Part shown: positions 1-8,012 of the stretch, piece after piece
How the letters are laid out: each line of letters begins with the position of its first letter
Numbering within the stretch: position 1 is the first letter of the stretch
Assembly (NCBI RefSeq): GCF_029868745.1
Contig: NZ_JARWOP010000244.1
Location: 1 to 39,476, forward strand
Length of the DNA: 39,476 nt
Direction: 5' to 3'
Source of the DNA: Nocardia wallacei
GTDB lineage: Bacteria > Actinomycetota > Actinomycetes > Mycobacteriales > Mycobacteriaceae
Translations under genes and position numbers: made by a program
The notes under the pieces: model-generated
Database searches by the model: none
Seen by the model: the letters and a program-made list of their open reading frames with translations, nothing else
Told to the model about the DNA's origin: nothing

Positions 1-1561
1 CCCACTCCAGCGAACTACCGTAACCCCACGGATCATCGACCGTGACCACCTCGCCGTACCGGTAACTCTTGAAGACGTTCCAGATGAACGGCAACGTCGA
101 AGCGCCCAGGATGAAGGCGCCGATGGTCGAAATCGTGTTCAGCATCGTGAACCCGTCGGTGGGCAGGTAGTCGGCGTACCGGCGCGGCATGCCCTCCGCA
201 CCCAGCCAGTGCTGCACCAGGAAGGTGGTGTGGAAGCCGACCATGGTCGCCCAGAAGTGCCACTTGCCCAGGCGCTCGTCCATCATGCGGCCGGTCATCT
301 TGGGGAACCAGAAGTAGATGCCCGCGAAGGTAGCGAACACGATGGTGCCGAACAGGACGTAGTGGAAGTGCGCGACGACGAAATACGAGTCGGAGACGTG
401 GAAGTCCAGCGGCGGGCTGGCCAGGATGACACCCGACAGGCCACCGAACAGGAAGGTGACCAGGAAGCCGACGGAGAACAGCATCGGCGACTCGAAGGTC
501 AACTGCCCCTTCCACATCGTGCCGATCCAGTTGAAGAACTTCACCCCCGTCGGCACGGCGATGAGGAACGTCATGAACGAGAAGAACGGCAGCAGCACCG
601 CACCGGTCGCGTACATGTGGTGCGCCCACACCGCGATCGACAGCGCGGCGATGCCCAGCGTGGCGTAGACCAGCGTGGTGTACCCGAAGATCGGCTTGCG
701 GCTGAACACCGGGAAGATCTCGGACACGATGCCGAAGAACGGCAGCGCGATGATGTACACCTCGGGATGACCGAAGTACCAGAACAGATGCTGATAGAGC
801 AGCGCACCGCCATTGGCCGGGTCGTAGATATGGCCGCCCAGGTGGCGGTCGTAGGCCAGCGCCATCAGCGCGGCGGTCAGGATCGGGAAGGCCAGCAGCA
901 CAAGGACGCTGGTGACGGCGATGTTCCAGGTGAAGATCGGCATCCGGAACAGCGTCATACCCGGGCAGCGCAGGCAGACCACGGTGGTCAGCATGTTGAC
1001 GCCACCGAGGATGGTGCCCAGACCGGACACGGCCAGACCCATGATCCACAGATCGGCGCCGACGCCGGGCGCGTGCACGATGTCCGACAGCGGGGTGTAG
1101 GCGGTCCAGCCGAAGTCGGCGGCGCCGCCCGGGGTGATGAAGCCCGCGGTGGCCATGGTGGCGCCGAACAGGTACAGCCAGTAGCTGAAGGCGTTCAGGC
1201 GCGGGAACGCCACATCGGGTGCGCCGATCTGGAGCGGCAACACGATGTTGGCGAAGCCGAACACGATCGCGGTCGCGTAGAACAGCAGCATGATCGTGCC
1301 GTGCATGGTGAACAGCTGGTTGAACTGCTCGGGAGACAGGAACTGCAGGCCCGGACGCGCCAGCTCGCCACGCATCAGCAGCGCCATCACGCCGCCGATC
1401 ATGAAGAACGACATCGCCGTCACCAGGTACATGACACCGAGCACCTTGGGGTCGGTGGTGGTGACCGCCTTGTAGACGAACGACCCCTTCGGCCCCAGAC
1501 GTGGTGGGTACGGCCGAGTCGCTTCCAACTTCGGGACTGGCTGGGGCTCTACAGCAGTCAC
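1..1561 (-). CDS. ctaD: Cytochrome c oxidase subunit I (aa3-type), 3' end cut by window edge
   Basis: Catalytic subunit of the aa3 oxidase. It carries haem a and the haem a3-CuB centre and reduces O2 while pumping protons across the plasma membrane. The visible 520 residues show multiple membrane helices. Signature sequences include FTMHGTIM (His87, a haem a ligand), [12 protein letters not shown] (His265, CuB ligand and cross-linked Tyr), AHHMYATG and AHFHYVLFG. The GTG start at 1561 is preceded by GGAGGA a few bases upstream and gives [20 protein letters not shown], the usual actinobacterial N-terminus. The stop codon lies outside the window; about 50 residues are missing compared with mycobacterial CtaD. 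It is divergent from the FecB-like gene, with 171 bp between starts, so promoters for both should lie there. Confidence 0.97.
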   Translation of the reverse strand, partial: MTAVEPQPVPKLEATRPYPPRLGPKGSFVYKAVTTTDPKVLGVMYLVTAMSFFMIGGVMALLMRGELARPGLQFLSPEQFNQLFTMHGTIMLLFYATAIVFGFANIVLPLQIGAPDVAFPRLNAFSYWLYLFGATMATAGFITPGGAADFGWTAYTPLSDIVHAPGVGADLWIMGLAVSGLGTILGGVNMLTTVVCLRCPGMTLFRMPIFTWNIAVTSVLVLLAFPILTAALMALAYDRHLGGHIYDPANGGALLYQHLFWYFGHPEVYIIALPFFGIVSEIFPVFSRKPIFGYTTLVYATLGIAALSIAVWAHHMYATGAVLLPFFSFMTFLIAVPTGVKFFNWIGTMWKGQLTFESPMLFSVGFLVTFLFGGLSGVILASPPLDFHVSDSYFVVAHFHYVLFGTIVFATFAGIYFWFPKMTGRMMDERLGKWHFWATMVGFHTTFLVQHWLGAEGMPRRYADYLPTDGFTMLNTISTIGAFILGASTLPFIWNVFKSYRYGEVVTVDDPWGYGSSLEW

Positions 1562-1732
1562 TGATCCTCCATTAGGTATGGCCTTGTAGCTGGTTGTCTC
1601 TCGACAATGCGCTACGACGCATCGTAAACCGTGCTGTCACAGGGCATCGCGCCCGGTCCTACTCTCTGTCGTAATCGACTGGTCGCGGTGTCGTCGTTGG
1701 GGCCGCGCGGGTGGTCTGTGTACCCTTCCCGC

Positions 1733-2818
1733 ATGCCGGTGAGCGAGGTCGACTCCCCCCGAAACGCCATTGCGCGCAACCACCGCCACGCTTGGAGTTT
1801 GCGCGCGGGTAGCTTGGCGGCGGCCGCCGCGGTGACGCTCCTGACGGGCTGCGCCCAGGGGACCCACGACGACGCCAGCATCGTGCGCACCACCACCAAT
1901 ATCGCCGGGGCCGCCGTGGTCGGCATCGAACGCGACACCCGCACCGCCTGCGCGCTGCCGTCCGCGCCGGACCGGACATCCGGAATCCGCAGCGTGACCC
2001 AGCCGTCGGGCACGACACAGGTGCCCGCGGATCCGCAGCGCATCGTCGTCCTCGACACCGCGGCGCTCGACGCCGTGTGCGCGCTGGGACTGTGGGAGCG
2101 GGTGGTCGGCGCGGCGACTGCGGCCGGGCCGACCCCGCAGCCCGCCTACATGGGCACCGGCATTCAAAAGATCCCGAGCGTCGGCGGCATCGGCGCGCCC
2201 GACGTCGGGGCGATCACGGCGCTGCACCCGGATCTGATTCTCGGCGCGGCCGGGACCGGCAACGCCGACGCGCTGCGCCAGGTCGCGCCGACCGTCACCG
2301 CCGGTGCGGGCAGCTGGGAGGCGGTCTTCAGCGCCTACGCCGACGCCCTCGGACGCGGCAACGCCGGAGCGAAGGTGCTCGAGGACTACCTGACCGCGGC
2401 CCGAGAGACCGGCACGGCGATCGGAGCAAATCTCTCGCAGGCCTCGGTCATCCGCTTCACCGCCGACGACATCCAGGTGCTGGGCGACGACACCTTCGCC
2501 GCGGGGGTGCTCGCCGACGCGGGCGTGCAGCGGCCGACCGCGCAGCGCGGCGCGTCGTTCACCGTCGGCGAGCTCGACGAACCCGCCGAACGCAACAAGC
2601 TCGAGGGCGACATCATCTATCTGATGTTCGACGGCCCCGACGGCGAGCGCCACGGCAAGAAGGTGATGGACGGCAAGTACTGGGAGAAGCTTGGCGCCGT
2701 CGTCGACCGCCGCGAATTCGCCGTCGAGGACCCGATCTGGCACGGCACCGGCGTCACCGCGGCCCGGGCGATCCTCACCGACCTGCAGAAGACGCTCAAC
2801 GGGTACGTCACCGACTGA
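1733..2818 (+). CDS. fecB: Iron-siderophore ABC transporter substrate-binding lipoprotein (FecB-like)
   Basis: Periplasmic-binding-protein-type lipoprotein of 361 residues, predicted to capture ferric siderophore or haem at the outer face of the membrane. The N-terminus is basic, followed by an Ala-rich hydrophobic stretch and the lipobox LTGC, with Cys40 as the lipidation site. The mature part has two lobes typical of the FecB/FepB family: QRIVVLDTAALDAVCALGL, then GGIGAPDVGAITALHPDLIL in the first lobe. The ATG at 1733 was preferred over an in-frame GTG at 1631 because the longer form adds 34 residues before the signal peptide. The position beside ctaD matches M. tuberculosis fecB (Rv3044). 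No permease or ATPase gene is adjacent, so it must share a transporter encoded elsewhere. The ligand is not known from sequence. Confidence 0.88.
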   Translation: MPVSEVDSPRNAIARNHRHAWSLRAGSLAAAAAVTLLTGCAQGTHDDASIVRTTTNIAGAAVVGIERDTRTACALPSAPDRTSGIRSVTQPSGTTQVPADPQRIVVLDTAALDAVCALGLWERVVGAATAAGPTPQPAYMGTGIQKIPSVGGIGAPDVGAITALHPDLILGAAGTGNADALRQVAPTVTAGAGSWEAVFSAYADALGRGNAGAKVLEDYLTAARETGTAIGANLSQASVIRFTADDIQVLGDDTFAAGVLADAGVQRPTAQRGASFTVGELDEPAERNKLEGDIIYLMFDGPDGERHGKKVMDGKYWEKLGAVVDRREFAVEDPIWHGTGVTAARAILTDLQKTLNGYVTD

Positions 2819-2822
2819 GCCG

Positions 2823-3200
2823 CTACCGGCGCGCACCGCCCGCCGGCGAACTCTTCCGCGGCCGCAGCGCGTAGGCGGGCACGAGCTGGTCGGTCAGATG
2901 CAGCGCCGGACGCCCGTCGGCGTACGGGACCGAGAAATTGACCCGGCCCAGCCAGTCCCCGTTGAGGGTCGGCACCCAATGCGTGAGCGTGCCGGGCCGC
3001 TCGCCGGTCATGTCCAGCCCGGCGCCGTTGACGTGGCGCGGCATCCCCGGATCGCGGAGCAGGATCGCGTCCAGCCGGACCCACACCGGGCGCGGCGGAT
3101 AGGTGAGCGCCCGGTAGTAGTAGCCGGTCTCGTTCGGGTATTGCAGCTCGGGCTCCGTGCCTTCGGTCCGAGGTAACTCACCATCCTCGTTCGAACGCAT
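2823..3200 (-). CDS. Small conserved-type hypothetical protein
   Basis: A 125-residue soluble protein that I do not recognise. It is rich in aromatic and Arg/Pro residues (NETGYYYRALTYPPRPVWVRLDAILL) and has no signal peptide or membrane helix. The body reads like a compact beta-rich domain (GDWLGRVNFSVPYADGRPALHL) with a basic tail. The stop lies 4 bp from the stop of the convergent fecB-like gene. Just upstream of the ATG the sequence TTCGAA occurs twice (3190-3195 and 3202-3207), the second inside the palindrome ATTCGAAT; this may be a promoter or operator element. Codon use in this frame is normal for the region, which supports a real gene. No function is assigned. Confidence 0.65.
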   Translation of the reverse strand: MRSNEDGELPRTEGTEPELQYPNETGYYYRALTYPPRPVWVRLDAILLRDPGMPRHVNGAGLDMTGERPGTLTHWVPTLNGDWLGRVNFSVPYADGRPALHLTDQLVPAYALRPRKSSPAGGARR

Positions 3201-3275
3201 ATTCGAATACTAACCCGAGGTTCATGACACGTCTTACGATGGTCCGGATTCGCCGAAACGGCTGGTCGAGGTGGG

Positions 3276-4427
3276 TCAGCGGGCCTGGATGAGGGCATGT
3301 TCGCCATTGGTGCGCCAGGGGCGGCCGGTCGCGTCGAGGTCGGCCACCCGGTCCGCGGGCAGGCCGGCGACAACGTCGGACTTCAGGGTGCGCAGTGCGG
3401 TGACCGGGGACGGGAAGTAGGCGGTGAGGTCGGCGAAGGAGGCGGTCGGCGGTCGGTCGCGGTCGCCGAGCAGGCGACGGTAGTTCAAATCGCCCTTGAG
3501 GATCGTCATCGCCGCGCAGGCGAACTCGACCGACAGGTCTTCGGGCAGTTCATGGAATGGCAAAGGCGCGCAGAAGAATTCGTGGGTGCGGGGCACCAGG
3601 CGGCCCTCGTTCATCGCCAGCCACAGCCGCTCCCCCACCTCGCGGGCCGCGGGTGTGGCGCTCTCGCGCAGGACACGCAGCGCGGCCGACAGGTCGGCCG
3701 TGGTCGCGTCGGAGACGTAGTACGGCTGGGGCTTGAGGTAGATCGTCACCCGGGCGGCCGCGCCGCTGGTGAGCAGGTAGTCGACGAGAATCAGATCGGG
3801 CAGGAGTTCGCGACCGGCGTTGTCGGCGATCAGGCAGACGTCGGGGTCCGTGGCGGCGGCCAGCGTCGTCCACAGCACGGGACTGTCGTCGACCAGCAGC
3901 CGATCGTCGCGGGCGCCCGAACCGGCGACCAGCTGGAATCCGAGGTCGGCCTGGTTGCCCCACAGCGCGGAGACCAGCAGGGCATCGCGCTTCTTCTCGT
4001 CCGGCACCTCCGTCAGGTCGGCGAGCGCGCGCAGTTCGTCGGCGATGGCCGGGCTCGTCAGCTCCGCGGCTTTGGTCGGCCCGAAGGGATCGATACCGCG
4101 CCACACACCCGGCCCGAAATACCCGACCGCCTCCAGCAGCCGCCGGTAGAAGTAGCTCTCGGCCCACAGGAAAGAGGCCTCACCCCATGGCTTGCCCCAC
4201 AGGTCCCGCCCCCACTCCGCCCACCGCGGACCGTCGGCGGCGTCGGTCCGCAGCGGCTCGATCACCCCCGCGACGCTCTCGGCCAGCAACTTCCGCAGCG
4301 CCGTCTGTTCGGCCTGCCCGTACGGGTGAGCATCGATCACCCGCTCGATCAGCTTCGGATGGCGCTCGTGGAACACGCTGTAGGGAAACGAGCCCGGAAC
4401 TCCCGCGAGAATCGGCGCATCGGTCAT
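3276..4427 (-). CDS. DUF89 / ARMT1-like metal-dependent damage-control phosphatase
   Basis: 383-residue protein of the DUF89 (ARMT1-like) family. Characterised members are Mn/Co/Ni-dependent phosphatases that remove harmful sugar phosphates such as fructose-1-phosphate. The metal-site residues are recognisable: Asp202-Asn203 in IADNAGRELLPDLILVDYLL, Asp240 in LKPQPYYVSDAT, and the substrate loop Lys311-Gly-Asp in ILKGDLNYRRLLGD. The N-terminal helical domain is present, so length and domain order are normal. The ATG at 4427 has GAGGG almost touching it, so spacing is poor, but no better start exists. It stands alone and is divergent from phoD. The substrate cannot be told from sequence. Confidence 0.87.
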   Translation of the reverse strand: MTDAPILAGVPGSFPYSVFHERHPKLIERVIDAHPYGQAEQTALRKLLAESVAGVIEPLRTDAADGPRWAEWGRDLWGKPWGEASFLWAESYFYRRLLEAVGYFGPGVWRGIDPFGPTKAAELTSPAIADELRALADLTEVPDEKKRDALLVSALWGNQADLGFQLVAGSGARDDRLLVDDSPVLWTTLAAATDPDVCLIADNAGRELLPDLILVDYLLTSGAAARVTIYLKPQPYYVSDATTADLSAALRVLRESATPAAREVGERLWLAMNEGRLVPRTHEFFCAPLPFHELPEDLSVEFACAAMTILKGDLNYRRLLGDRDRPPTASFADLTAYFPSPVTALRTLKSDVVAGLPADRVADLDATGRPWRTNGEHALIQAR

Positions 4428-4620
4428 CCCTCGATACTGTCCTACCGGCTGCCGCCCGGTCTACGCGGACACGATCCGCGCGGAGGTGGCGAGAATTGCC
4501 GTATGGCCGCGAATCGTGTCCGCTCAGGCCGGGCCACCGGCAGTCGCTTGGTCGAAAGTTGGCCCGGCGGTCGCCCACCGTTCAAATTTCGTTGCGCCGG
4601 CTCGAGCAAGGTGCTGAGGC

Positions 4621-6180
4621 ATGACTGATCATCGCCCGCGTCCCGGTTTCTCCCGGCGGACACTGCTGCGTTCCGGCGCGGTAGGGCTGGTCGCGGCGCC
4701 GGCGCTGGTGGCGTGCTCGGACGGCCCCGGGCTGGTGCGGGAGCGGCCGAGCCTCACGCACGGTGTGGCGGTGGGCGATCCCCGCGGCGACGGTGCGCTG
4801 ATCTGGGCCCGGTCGGACCGACCGGCGAAGCTGATCGTGGAGACATCGGCGACCGAATCCTTCACCGACACAAGGCGTTTCGAAGGACCGCTGCTCACTC
4901 CCGCGACCGACGGCACCGGTCGCCTGCGCCTGGCCGGGCTGCCCGCCGGACAGCAGGTCCACTACCGGGTGACCCTCGAAGGCGACAACGGCGCCACCTC
5001 GGAGGCGGTGACGGGCGTCTTCCGCACCGTGCCCGCCACCGCCTCGGATCTGCGGCTGCTGTGGTCCGGCGACGTCGTCGGCCAGGGTTGGGGCAGCAAC
5101 CCGGACCTCGGCGGCATGCGGATCTTCTCGGCCATGGCCGCCCGCGACCCGCACCTGTTCCTGCACTCCGGCGACGCCGTCTACGCCGACGGCCCCCTGC
5201 AGGAGACGGTGAAACTACCCGACGGCCGCATCTGGCGCAATGTGGTGACCGCGCCGAAAAGCGCTGTGGCACAGACCCTCGAACAGTTCCGCGGCCAGTA
5301 CGCCTACAACCTGCTCGACGAGAACTACCGGCGCTTCAACGCCGCGGTGGCCCAGATCGTGCAGTGGGACGACCACGAGACGGTCAACAACTGGTATCCC
5401 GGCGGGCAGGTCGCCGCGACGAAGGGCTACACCGAGCGCAGCATGGACGTGCTCGCCCAGCGGTCCTGGCAGGCCTTCCGCGAGTGGATGCCACTGGATC
5501 CGGCCGAGGCCGCGGACGGCCGCCTCTACCGCAAGATCGCTTACGGACCGTTGCTGGACGTGTTCGTCCTCGATATGCGCACCTACAAGGACACCAACAA
5601 CGCCGACCGCGCCCCGGACGGAAAGATCTTCGGCCCCGAGCAAACCCGATGGCTGATCGACGGACTGCGAGATTCCCGCGCCACCTGGAAGATCGTCGCC
5701 AACGACCTGCCACTGGGCCTGGTGGTCAAGGACGGCGAGCAGCCGGACACCGCGGCCTTCGAGGGTCCGGCCAACGCCGATCCGGGCGCTCCCGCGGGCC
5801 GCGAGACCGAGATCGCCCGGGTGCTGTCGTCGATCAAGGCGAACAAGGTCACCAACGTGGTGTGGCTGACCGCGGACGTCCATTACACCGCGGCACACCA
5901 CTATTCGCCGGAGCGCGCCGCGTTCACCGACTTCGACCCGTTCTGGGAGTTCGTGTCGGGACCGCTCAACGCGGGCGCCTTCGGCCCCAACGACCTCGAC
6001 GGAACCTTCGGCCCCACAGCGGTTTTCGTGCACGCCCCGCCGGTCCAGAACTCCTCGCCGCTGGACGGGTACCAGCATTTCGGCGAGGTCCGCATCGACG
6101 GCGCCAGCCGTGAACTGACAGTCGATCTCCGGAATGCCGCCGGTGCGTCGCTGTTCACCCAGCGCCTCGCGCCGAGGTAG
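4621..6180 (+). CDS. phoD: PhoD-family alkaline phosphatase / phosphodiesterase, Tat-exported lipoprotein
   Basis: 519-residue extracytoplasmic phosphoesterase. The N-terminus has a twin-arginine signal (SRRTLLR, Arg12-Arg13), a hydrophobic stretch and the lipobox LVAC (Cys32), so it is predicted to be exported folded and lipid-anchored. A PhoD N-terminal Fn3-like domain (about residues 40-140) precedes the metallophosphatase domain. Metal-site motifs are LLWSGDVVGQGWG, LHSGDAVYADGP, QWDDHETVNNW, NDLPLGL and WLTADVHYTAAHHY. PhoD enzymes release phosphate from organic phosphodiesters and teichoic-type polymers using Fe3+ and Ca2+; the native substrate here is unknown. No Pho box could be assigned with confidence in the 193 bp upstream. 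Confidence 0.94.
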   Translation: MTDHRPRPGFSRRTLLRSGAVGLVAAPALVACSDGPGLVRERPSLTHGVAVGDPRGDGALIWARSDRPAKLIVETSATESFTDTRRFEGPLLTPATDGTGRLRLAGLPAGQQVHYRVTLEGDNGATSEAVTGVFRTVPATASDLRLLWSGDVVGQGWGSNPDLGGMRIFSAMAARDPHLFLHSGDAVYADGPLQETVKLPDGRIWRNVVTAPKSAVAQTLEQFRGQYAYNLLDENYRRFNAAVAQIVQWDDHETVNNWYPGGQVAATKGYTERSMDVLAQRSWQAFREWMPLDPAEAADGRLYRKIAYGPLLDVFVLDMRTYKDTNNADRAPDGKIFGPEQTRWLIDGLRDSRATWKIVANDLPLGLVVKDGEQPDTAAFEGPANADPGAPAGRETEIARVLSSIKANKVTNVVWLTADVHYTAAHHYSPERAAFTDFDPFWEFVSGPLNAGAFGPNDLDGTFGPTAVFVHAPPVQNSSPLDGYQHFGEVRIDGASRELTVDLRNAAGASLFTQRLAPR

Positions 6181-6286
6181 TCGCCGCGCCCCCACGGAAC
6201 CGATTGCCGCCGAACGCCGTCTAATCCCCCAGAAGTCCGACAGCACATCGATCGAATTCAGCGCGAGCCGAATGGGGAGTGACATC

Positions 6287-6727
6287 ATGAGCTTCGACGA
6301 CAGCCCTGCCGAGTCCATCGAACAGCTGCGGCGGCGGATCGCCGACGCTCTGGACCGGCACGACGAGATCCGCGCCGCGCTGCCCGATGTCATCGCACAG
6401 CTGGGCGCCTACCGATCGACGGTGTCCTCGCCGGACGGTTCGGTGGATGTGACGGTCAACGCCGCGGGATCCGTGGTCGATGTCCGCCTGGCAAGGGATG
6501 CTTTCCGCACCGGGAGCCCGGACTCGTTGAGCCGCAGCATCGCCGACACCACCCACCGGGCGGCGCACGAAGCCCTCCGATACGTTGCGGAGATCACCGC
6601 GGTCCTGGCCGATTCCGCCGAATCCCTCACCGAACTGCCCGATCCGATACCGAATGCGAGCCTGCGCGACCTCCGAGAATCGTTGTGGCAGTTATCCTCA
6701 CCGCAACCCGACCGGACCGGCTCGTAA
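6287..6727 (+). CDS. YbaB/EbfC-like small protein, first gene of type VII effector operon
   Basis: 146-residue protein with an N-terminal helix (ESIEQLRRRIADALDRHDEI), a short beta hairpin core (YRSTVSSPDGSVDVTVNAAGSVVDVRL) and a C-terminal helix. This is the layout of the YbaB/EbfC nucleoid-associated family. Such genes commonly open operons that encode WXG100-type and CpnT-like proteins in Nocardia, where they may act as partners or chaperones rather than DNA binders; that role is inference. GGGGAG at 6274-6279 lies 7 nt before the ATG at 6287, favouring it over the in-frame ATG at 6272. The next gene begins 15 nt after the stop, so the two are almost certainly co-transcribed. Confidence 0.75.
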   Translation: MSFDDSPAESIEQLRRRIADALDRHDEIRAALPDVIAQLGAYRSTVSSPDGSVDVTVNAAGSVVDVRLARDAFRTGSPDSLSRSIADTTHRAAHEALRYVAEITAVLADSAESLTELPDPIPNASLRDLRESLWQLSSPQPDRTGS

Positions 6728-6742
6728 GCATGGCGGCGCGTC

Positions 6743-7993
6743 ATGGGCGAGTCGTTGCATGTCGATCCCGGGGGCCTGCGAGCGCACGGGGCCGCATTCC
6801 TGGATGCCGCCGACCGGGCACAACAGATATTCGACCGGCTCACCGACGCTCTGACCGAGGCGGGGCCGTGCTGGGGTGACGACGAACCGGGAAAACAGTT
6901 CGCCATGAACTACACACCGGACGCCGATCGCACCGTCTCCGGGTTCCGCGAGGTCATGCGGGCGCTGCGCGACCTGGGCGACGCTGTCACCGGCGCCTCG
7001 GGCAGGTACGACGACCAGGACGTGGATGCCGCGAGCCGAATAGCCGCGACGGGCGAGGTGTCGGGCCGCAGGCGCGACGACGAACCGCCGCCTCGATATC
7101 GGACGGACACGGCAATCGAACCCGCCGCCGACCCGGCCGGAACGGACGATCCAGACGCGCCTGGCACGCGCGACGGCACCGACACGACGGTGACCGAAGG
7201 CACGCCGCCCCGGCCCGCCGACGAAACTCGTTGCGACCGTTCGGAATCCCCTTCTGCGGCGGCTTCTCCCCAGGCTGCCACCGCGGCGGCCGGGCCCGAA
7301 ACCCGAAACCCACCATCAGCTCCGAGGCCGCGAACTCCCACACCGACTCCCGGCGTCGAGGAACCGACAGCCCTCAGTGACCGCCCGCCGCAGGTCGCGC
7401 CACCGCCGGTGCGAGCGACTACGCGAGTTCCGGGCGACGAGCAGGCCCGCGGAGGCGGTGCGGCAGGCACCCCGTGGTCTCGTCTTTCGGGCACGTCCAC
7501 CACTCCCTGGTCGGGGCCCGAGGGTCAGCCGCGTCCGTCGTCCCGCCCGCCGGCGGGGCGTGCCCACCGGGCCGAACGCACACGCCGGGCCCGCGCCGCC
7601 GTATCCACCAGCCGAGACCCACGGGTACTGATCGCCGAGTCGCTGGCCGCGCGACGAGGGATCGCGGTCACGGGCTTCGACGCACCACACGTCGACGAAG
7701 CCGCGGTCCGGCAGTTCGCGGCGGCCGTCGACGACCTGCTCGACGCGTTTCCCACGCTCGGTCTCCGTGCCGTTCGCATCGCCGAACTCGAGGAGCCGGA
7801 TGTGGTGCTGGCCGTGTGCAACTCGACGGATATCGAGACGATCGTGCTCAACCGCAGGTGGGCCGCCGACCCGGAGCGACTCTCCGCGGTCAGCACGAAT
7901 CCGGGGCCGGTCTATGACGCGGTCGTGCACGAAGTCGGCCGCGCCGCAGTCGATCTGGCGGTCCGGTCCGCCACGGAAACACGAAAACGGTGA
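6743..7993 (+). CDS. WXG100-like type VII secretion protein with Pro-rich linker and decayed zincin-like tail
   Basis: 416-residue three-part protein. Residues 1-90 are a helical ESX-type domain (LHVDPGGLRAHGAAFLDAAD, then CWGDDEPGKQF at the turn, where WXG would sit). Residues 100-290 are a disordered linker rich in Pro, Thr, Ala and Arg. Residues 290-416 form a folded domain with IETIVLNRRWAADPERL followed by VYDAVVHEVGRAAVDLA. The last part resembles the helix of actinobacterial HExxH peptidases attached to ESX domains, but the third zinc-motif residue is Arg400 (His396-Glu397-x-x-Arg400). The tail is therefore probably catalytically dead or repurposed. It sits between the YbaB-like gene and the large effector and starts 15 nt after the former. 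The zincin relationship is inferred from motif spacing only. Confidence 0.78.
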   Translation: MGESLHVDPGGLRAHGAAFLDAADRAQQIFDRLTDALTEAGPCWGDDEPGKQFAMNYTPDADRTVSGFREVMRALRDLGDAVTGASGRYDDQDVDAASRIAATGEVSGRRRDDEPPPRYRTDTAIEPAADPAGTDDPDAPGTRDGTDTTVTEGTPPRPADETRCDRSESPSAAASPQAATAAAGPETRNPPSAPRPRTPTPTPGVEEPTALSDRPPQVAPPPVRATTRVPGDEQARGGGAAGTPWSRLSGTSTTPWSGPEGQPRPSSRPPAGRAHRAERTRRARAAVSTSRDPRVLIAESLAARRGIAVTGFDAPHVDEAAVRQFAAAVDDLLDAFPTLGLRAVRIAELEEPDVVLAVCNSTDIETIVLNRRWAADPERLSAVSTNPGPVYDAVVHEVGRAAVDLAVRSATETRKR

Positions 7994-8012
7994 CACGAGG
8001 TAAAAGAACCCG

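Noticed and set aside
209..1564. 451-codon plus-strand frame opposite ctaD
   Set aside because: Composition is Gln/Arg/His-rich as expected for antisense of a GC-rich membrane protein gene; ctaD is certain.
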